In this document: positions 13,522-15,094 of the stretch, piece after piece | How positions within the stretch are numbered: position 1 is the first letter of the stretch | How the letters are laid out: every line of letters begins with the position of its first letter | DNA from: DATLZM01 sp035559315 | GTDB taxonomy: Bacteria > Actinomycetota > UBA4738 > HRBIN12 | Direction: 5' to 3' | Assembly: GCA_035559315.1 (NCBI GenBank) | Contig: DATMBJ010000207.1 | Location: 1 to 15,094, forward strand | Length of the DNA stretch: 15,094 bases | The notes under the pieces: model-generated | The model's input: the letters and a program-made list of their open reading frames with translations, nothing else | What the model was told of the DNA's origin: nothing | Databases searched by the model: none | Program-made: the position numbers and the translations under genes

Positions 13522-13722
13522 TCAGCGGAGCAGCTCGGCGAGCCGCCGCTCGATGTCCTCGACCGTCTCACCGGTCCTCCGCTGGATGACCCCGACGAGC
13601 TGGTCCCAGCGTCCCTCGGCCCGGTCGAGGTCGTCGTCGGTGAGGCTCCCCCAGGCCTCCTTGACCCGGCCCCGGACCTCGTTCCACCGCCCCCGGAGAC
13701 GGAGCTTCGCGTCCGCGTCCAT
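13522..13722 (-). CDS. CsbD family stress-response protein
   Basis: 66-aa hydrophilic helical protein of the CsbD family, abundant in bacteria under general stress, molecular function unknown. It begins MDADAKLRLRGRWNEVRGRVKEAWG and continues LTDDDLDRAEGRWDQLVGVIQ and RTGETVEDIERRLAELL, the two-repeat pattern (G-x-W...K..WG / G..DQL.G..Q) of the family. ATG at 13722 is supported by GGGAGGAGGA four bases upstream; the frame continues to 13839 but the extra residues are Pro/Arg-rich and overlap the divergent gene's start. Transcribed away from the MFS gene; the hydrolase gene follows on the same strand. Confidence 0.9.
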   Translation of the reverse strand: MDADAKLRLRGRWNEVRGRVKEAWGSLTDDDLDRAEGRWDQLVGVIQRRTGETVEDIERRLAELLR

Positions 13723-13726
13723 CGCG

Positions 13727-13736
13727 TCCTCCTCCC
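13727..13736 (-). promoter_or_regulatory. Shine-Dalgarno site deciding the csbD start
   Basis: GGGAGGAGGA on the minus strand, 4 bases before ATG 13722; rules out the longer frame. Confidence 0.7.
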
Positions 13737-13746
13737 GTTGGATCCC

Positions 13747-13763
13747 GGCCCGCGTCGCGGGCC
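13747..13763 (-). other. Hairpin in the csbD upstream region
   Basis: Perfect 7-bp stem ggcccgc/gcgggcc with a 3-nt loop, 11 bp upstream of the csbD Shine-Dalgarno site. A possible -10 (TACACA, 13770-13775) lies just before it, so it would be in the mRNA leader. Its role is unknown. Confidence 0.35.
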
Positions 13764-13785
13764 CTTCGGTGTGTACCCGCGCGGG

Positions 13786-13803
13786 CGCCGGCCCATGCCG
13801 GCG
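13786..13803. promoter_or_regulatory. Inverted repeat next to the MFS -10 box, possible operator
   Basis: cgccggc/gccggcg, 7-bp arms with a 4-nt ccat spacer, ending 2 bp before the candidate -10 box of the MFS gene. Its place over the promoter spacer suits a repressor site for the exporter or for both divergent genes, but in DNA this GC-rich such repeats also arise by chance. Confidence 0.3.
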
Positions 13804-13805
13804 GG

Positions 13806-13811
13806 TACCCT
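13806..13811 (+). promoter_or_regulatory. Candidate -10 box (TACCCT) for a leaderless MFS transcript
   Basis: TACCCT, then 8 bases, then GTG at 13820, the same layout as at purF. No Shine-Dalgarno precedes the GTG, which agrees with leaderless translation. Confidence 0.45.
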
Positions 13812-13819
13812 GGGGCGCC

Positions 13820-15094
13820 GTGGAGGAGCGGGGACCCACCGAGCCGGGCCCGGCCCGCGGCGCCCTCCGGGACGCCGGGTCCCTGCTCGCGCGGAACCCG
13901 GACTTCCGGCGGCTCTACGTCGGGGGGCTCGTGTCGCTCGGGGGCGACTGGTTCCTCACCGTGGCGCTGTTCGCCCTGGTGCTCGACCTGCGGGGGTCGG
14001 CCCTCTCCCTGGCCCTCATCGTGATCGGGCAGGAGCTCCCGTTCGTGCTCATGTCGCCCTTGGGCGGGGCCCTCGCCGACCGCCTGGACCGGCGCCGGCT
14101 GATGATCGCCGCGGACCTGGCCCGCGCCGCGCTCTGCGTCGGGTTCCTCCTGGTCCGGGAGCCGGGGGACCTCTGGCTCGCGTTCGTCCTCCTCTTCGTC
14201 CTCTCCTCCTGGAGCGCCGTGTTCGACCCCGCCTCCTCGGCGGCGGTCCCGAACCTCGTCGACCCCGAGGACCTCGCGACCGCCAACGCCCTTTTGGGGT
14301 CGGCCTGGGGGACGATGCTCGCGGTCGGGGCGGCGATCGGGGGCGTCGTGGCCGCCACGCTCGGCCGGGACGCCGCGTTCCTGGTCGACGCCCTCTCGTT
14401 CCTCGTCTCCGCCGCGCTCCTGGCGCGGATCCGTCGGCCGTTCGGGGAGCGGCGGGAGGGCGCCGAGCACCCGGGGATCGTGGAGGCCACGGCGGAGACC
14501 CTGGCCTACGCGCGCCGCGACCACCGGGTCCTCGCCCTCCTCGCGGTGAAGGGCGGCTTCGGCCTCGCCGCGGGCGTCTTCGTCCTGATCGGCGTGTTCG
14601 GGCAGGAGGTGTTCGGCCGCGGGGAGGTGGGGATCGGGACGCTCATGGCCTTCCGCGGGGTCGGCGCGCTCGTCGGGCCGTTCCTCGGACGATCCCTGGC
14701 CGGCCGGGACGACCGGCGGCTCCACGTGGCGATCTTCCTCGCCCTCGCGACGTTCGGGACCGGCTACGTGCTGTTCGGGCTAGCCCCCTCCCTGGCGCTC
14801 GCGGCGGCCGCGGTCTGCCTCGCCCACCTGGGCGGCGGCGCGCAGTGGGCGCTCTCGACCTACGGCCTGCAGCGCCTGGTCCCCGACCGGATCCGGGGAC
14901 GGGTGTTCGCCTTCGACTTCGCCCTCGTCACGCTCTCGCTCGCGCTCTCGAGCCTGGTGGCGGGGTGGGCCGCCGACGACCTCGGGCCGCGCCGGGCGGC
15001 CGTGGCCCTGGGCGCCGTCGCCCTGGGCTGGGCCCTCGCGTGGTGGGGCGCAACCCGCGGCGTGCGGCGGGCGGGCGCGTTCGCGCCGCGGGAG
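13820..15094 (+). CDS. MFS transporter (MFS_3 / EntS-like exporter), 3' end cut by window edge
   Basis: Integral membrane exporter of the major facilitator superfamily. 425 codons are present without a stop, close to a full 12-helix protein. The N terminus is cytoplasmic (ARNPDFRRLYVGGLVSLGGDW), helix 1 follows, and the loop motif A is clear at about residues 85-97 (GGALADRLDRRRL). FDPASSAAVPNLVDPEDLATANAL and AFLVDALSFLVSAALLARI are typical of the MFS_3 branch, which includes EntS enterobactin exporter and many drug or macrolide exporters. A second-half motif, VPDRIRGRVFAFDFA, is also family-like. GTG at 13820 is chosen from the -10 spacing and from the start of the conserved region. Substrate unknown. 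It is the only plus-strand gene and is divergent from csbD. Confidence 0.9.
   Translation, partial: MEERGPTEPGPARGALRDAGSLLARNPDFRRLYVGGLVSLGGDWFLTVALFALVLDLRGSALSLALIVIGQELPFVLMSPLGGALADRLDRRRLMIAADLARAALCVGFLLVREPGDLWLAFVLLFVLSSWSAVFDPASSAAVPNLVDPEDLATANALLGSAWGTMLAVGAAIGGVVAATLGRDAAFLVDALSFLVSAALLARIRRPFGERREGAEHPGIVEATAETLAYARRDHRVLALLAVKGGFGLAAGVFVLIGVFGQEVFGRGEVGIGTLMAFRGVGALVGPFLGRSLAGRDDRRLHVAIFLALATFGTGYVLFGLAPSLALAAAAVCLAHLGGGAQWALSTYGLQRLVPDRIRGRVFAFDFALVTLSLALSSLVAGWAADDLGPRRAAVALGAVALGWALAWWGATRGVRRAGAFAPRE

Noticed and set aside
13568..14725. A 385-codon minus-strand frame opposite the MFS gene
   Set aside because: Its product is almost all Glu/Arg/Pro/Gly, while the plus strand encodes a clear transporter with motif A.
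1..15094. CRISPR arrays, tRNA or rRNA genes, insertion sequences, attachment sites
   Set aside because: No regularly spaced repeats, cloverleaf, rRNA-like stretch, transposase frame or flanking target duplication was found.

Overview
The window is very GC-rich (about 70-75% by eye) and densely packed. Its protein families, its TAnnnT -10 boxes placed 6-8 nt before GTG starts, and the long PurC with split PurS/PurQ/PurL point to a high-GC Gram-positive, most likely an actinomycetote outside the well-studied genera. That placement is inference; no rRNA or other marker gene is present.

From 11197 down to 1, all on the minus strand, lies a purine biosynthesis cluster read in the order purA, purD, purE, purB, purC, purS, purQ, purL, then an ECF sigma factor gene and an O6-alkylguanine-DNA alkyltransferase gene, then purF, which runs off the left edge. 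From purA to purL the genes overlap by 4 nt (GTGA/ATGA), abut, or are separated by 40 nt or less, so they look like one transcript. Together they cover PRPP to phosphoribosylamine (PurF), GAR (PurD), FGAM (PurSQL), carboxylation to CAIR (PurE), SAICAR (PurC), AICAR and AMP release (PurB), and the adenylosuccinate step (PurA). PurK, PurM, PurN and PurH are not in the window.

Two things in the cluster are unusual. PurE keeps the family fold pattern but has lost several normally invariant active-site residues (Ser18, Asp19 and His45 in E. coli numbering). A sigma-factor/alkyltransferase pair, joined by an ATGA overlap and without a visible anti-sigma gene, sits between purL and purF, bounded by hairpins, with purF apparently having its own leaderless promoter.

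From 13722 down to 11331, still minus, is a set of accessory genes: a CsbD-like stress protein, a UlaG-like metallo-beta-lactamase-fold hydrolase, a small two-helix membrane protein, a DUF2090 aldolase-like TIM-barrel protein, and a dodecin two bases downstream of it. At the right edge a plus-strand MFS exporter gene (13820 onward) diverges from csbD across a 97-bp region with two hairpins. No tRNA, rRNA, CRISPR, insertion sequence or gene-free stretch over 300 bp was seen; the largest gaps are 2424-2560 and 11198-11330.
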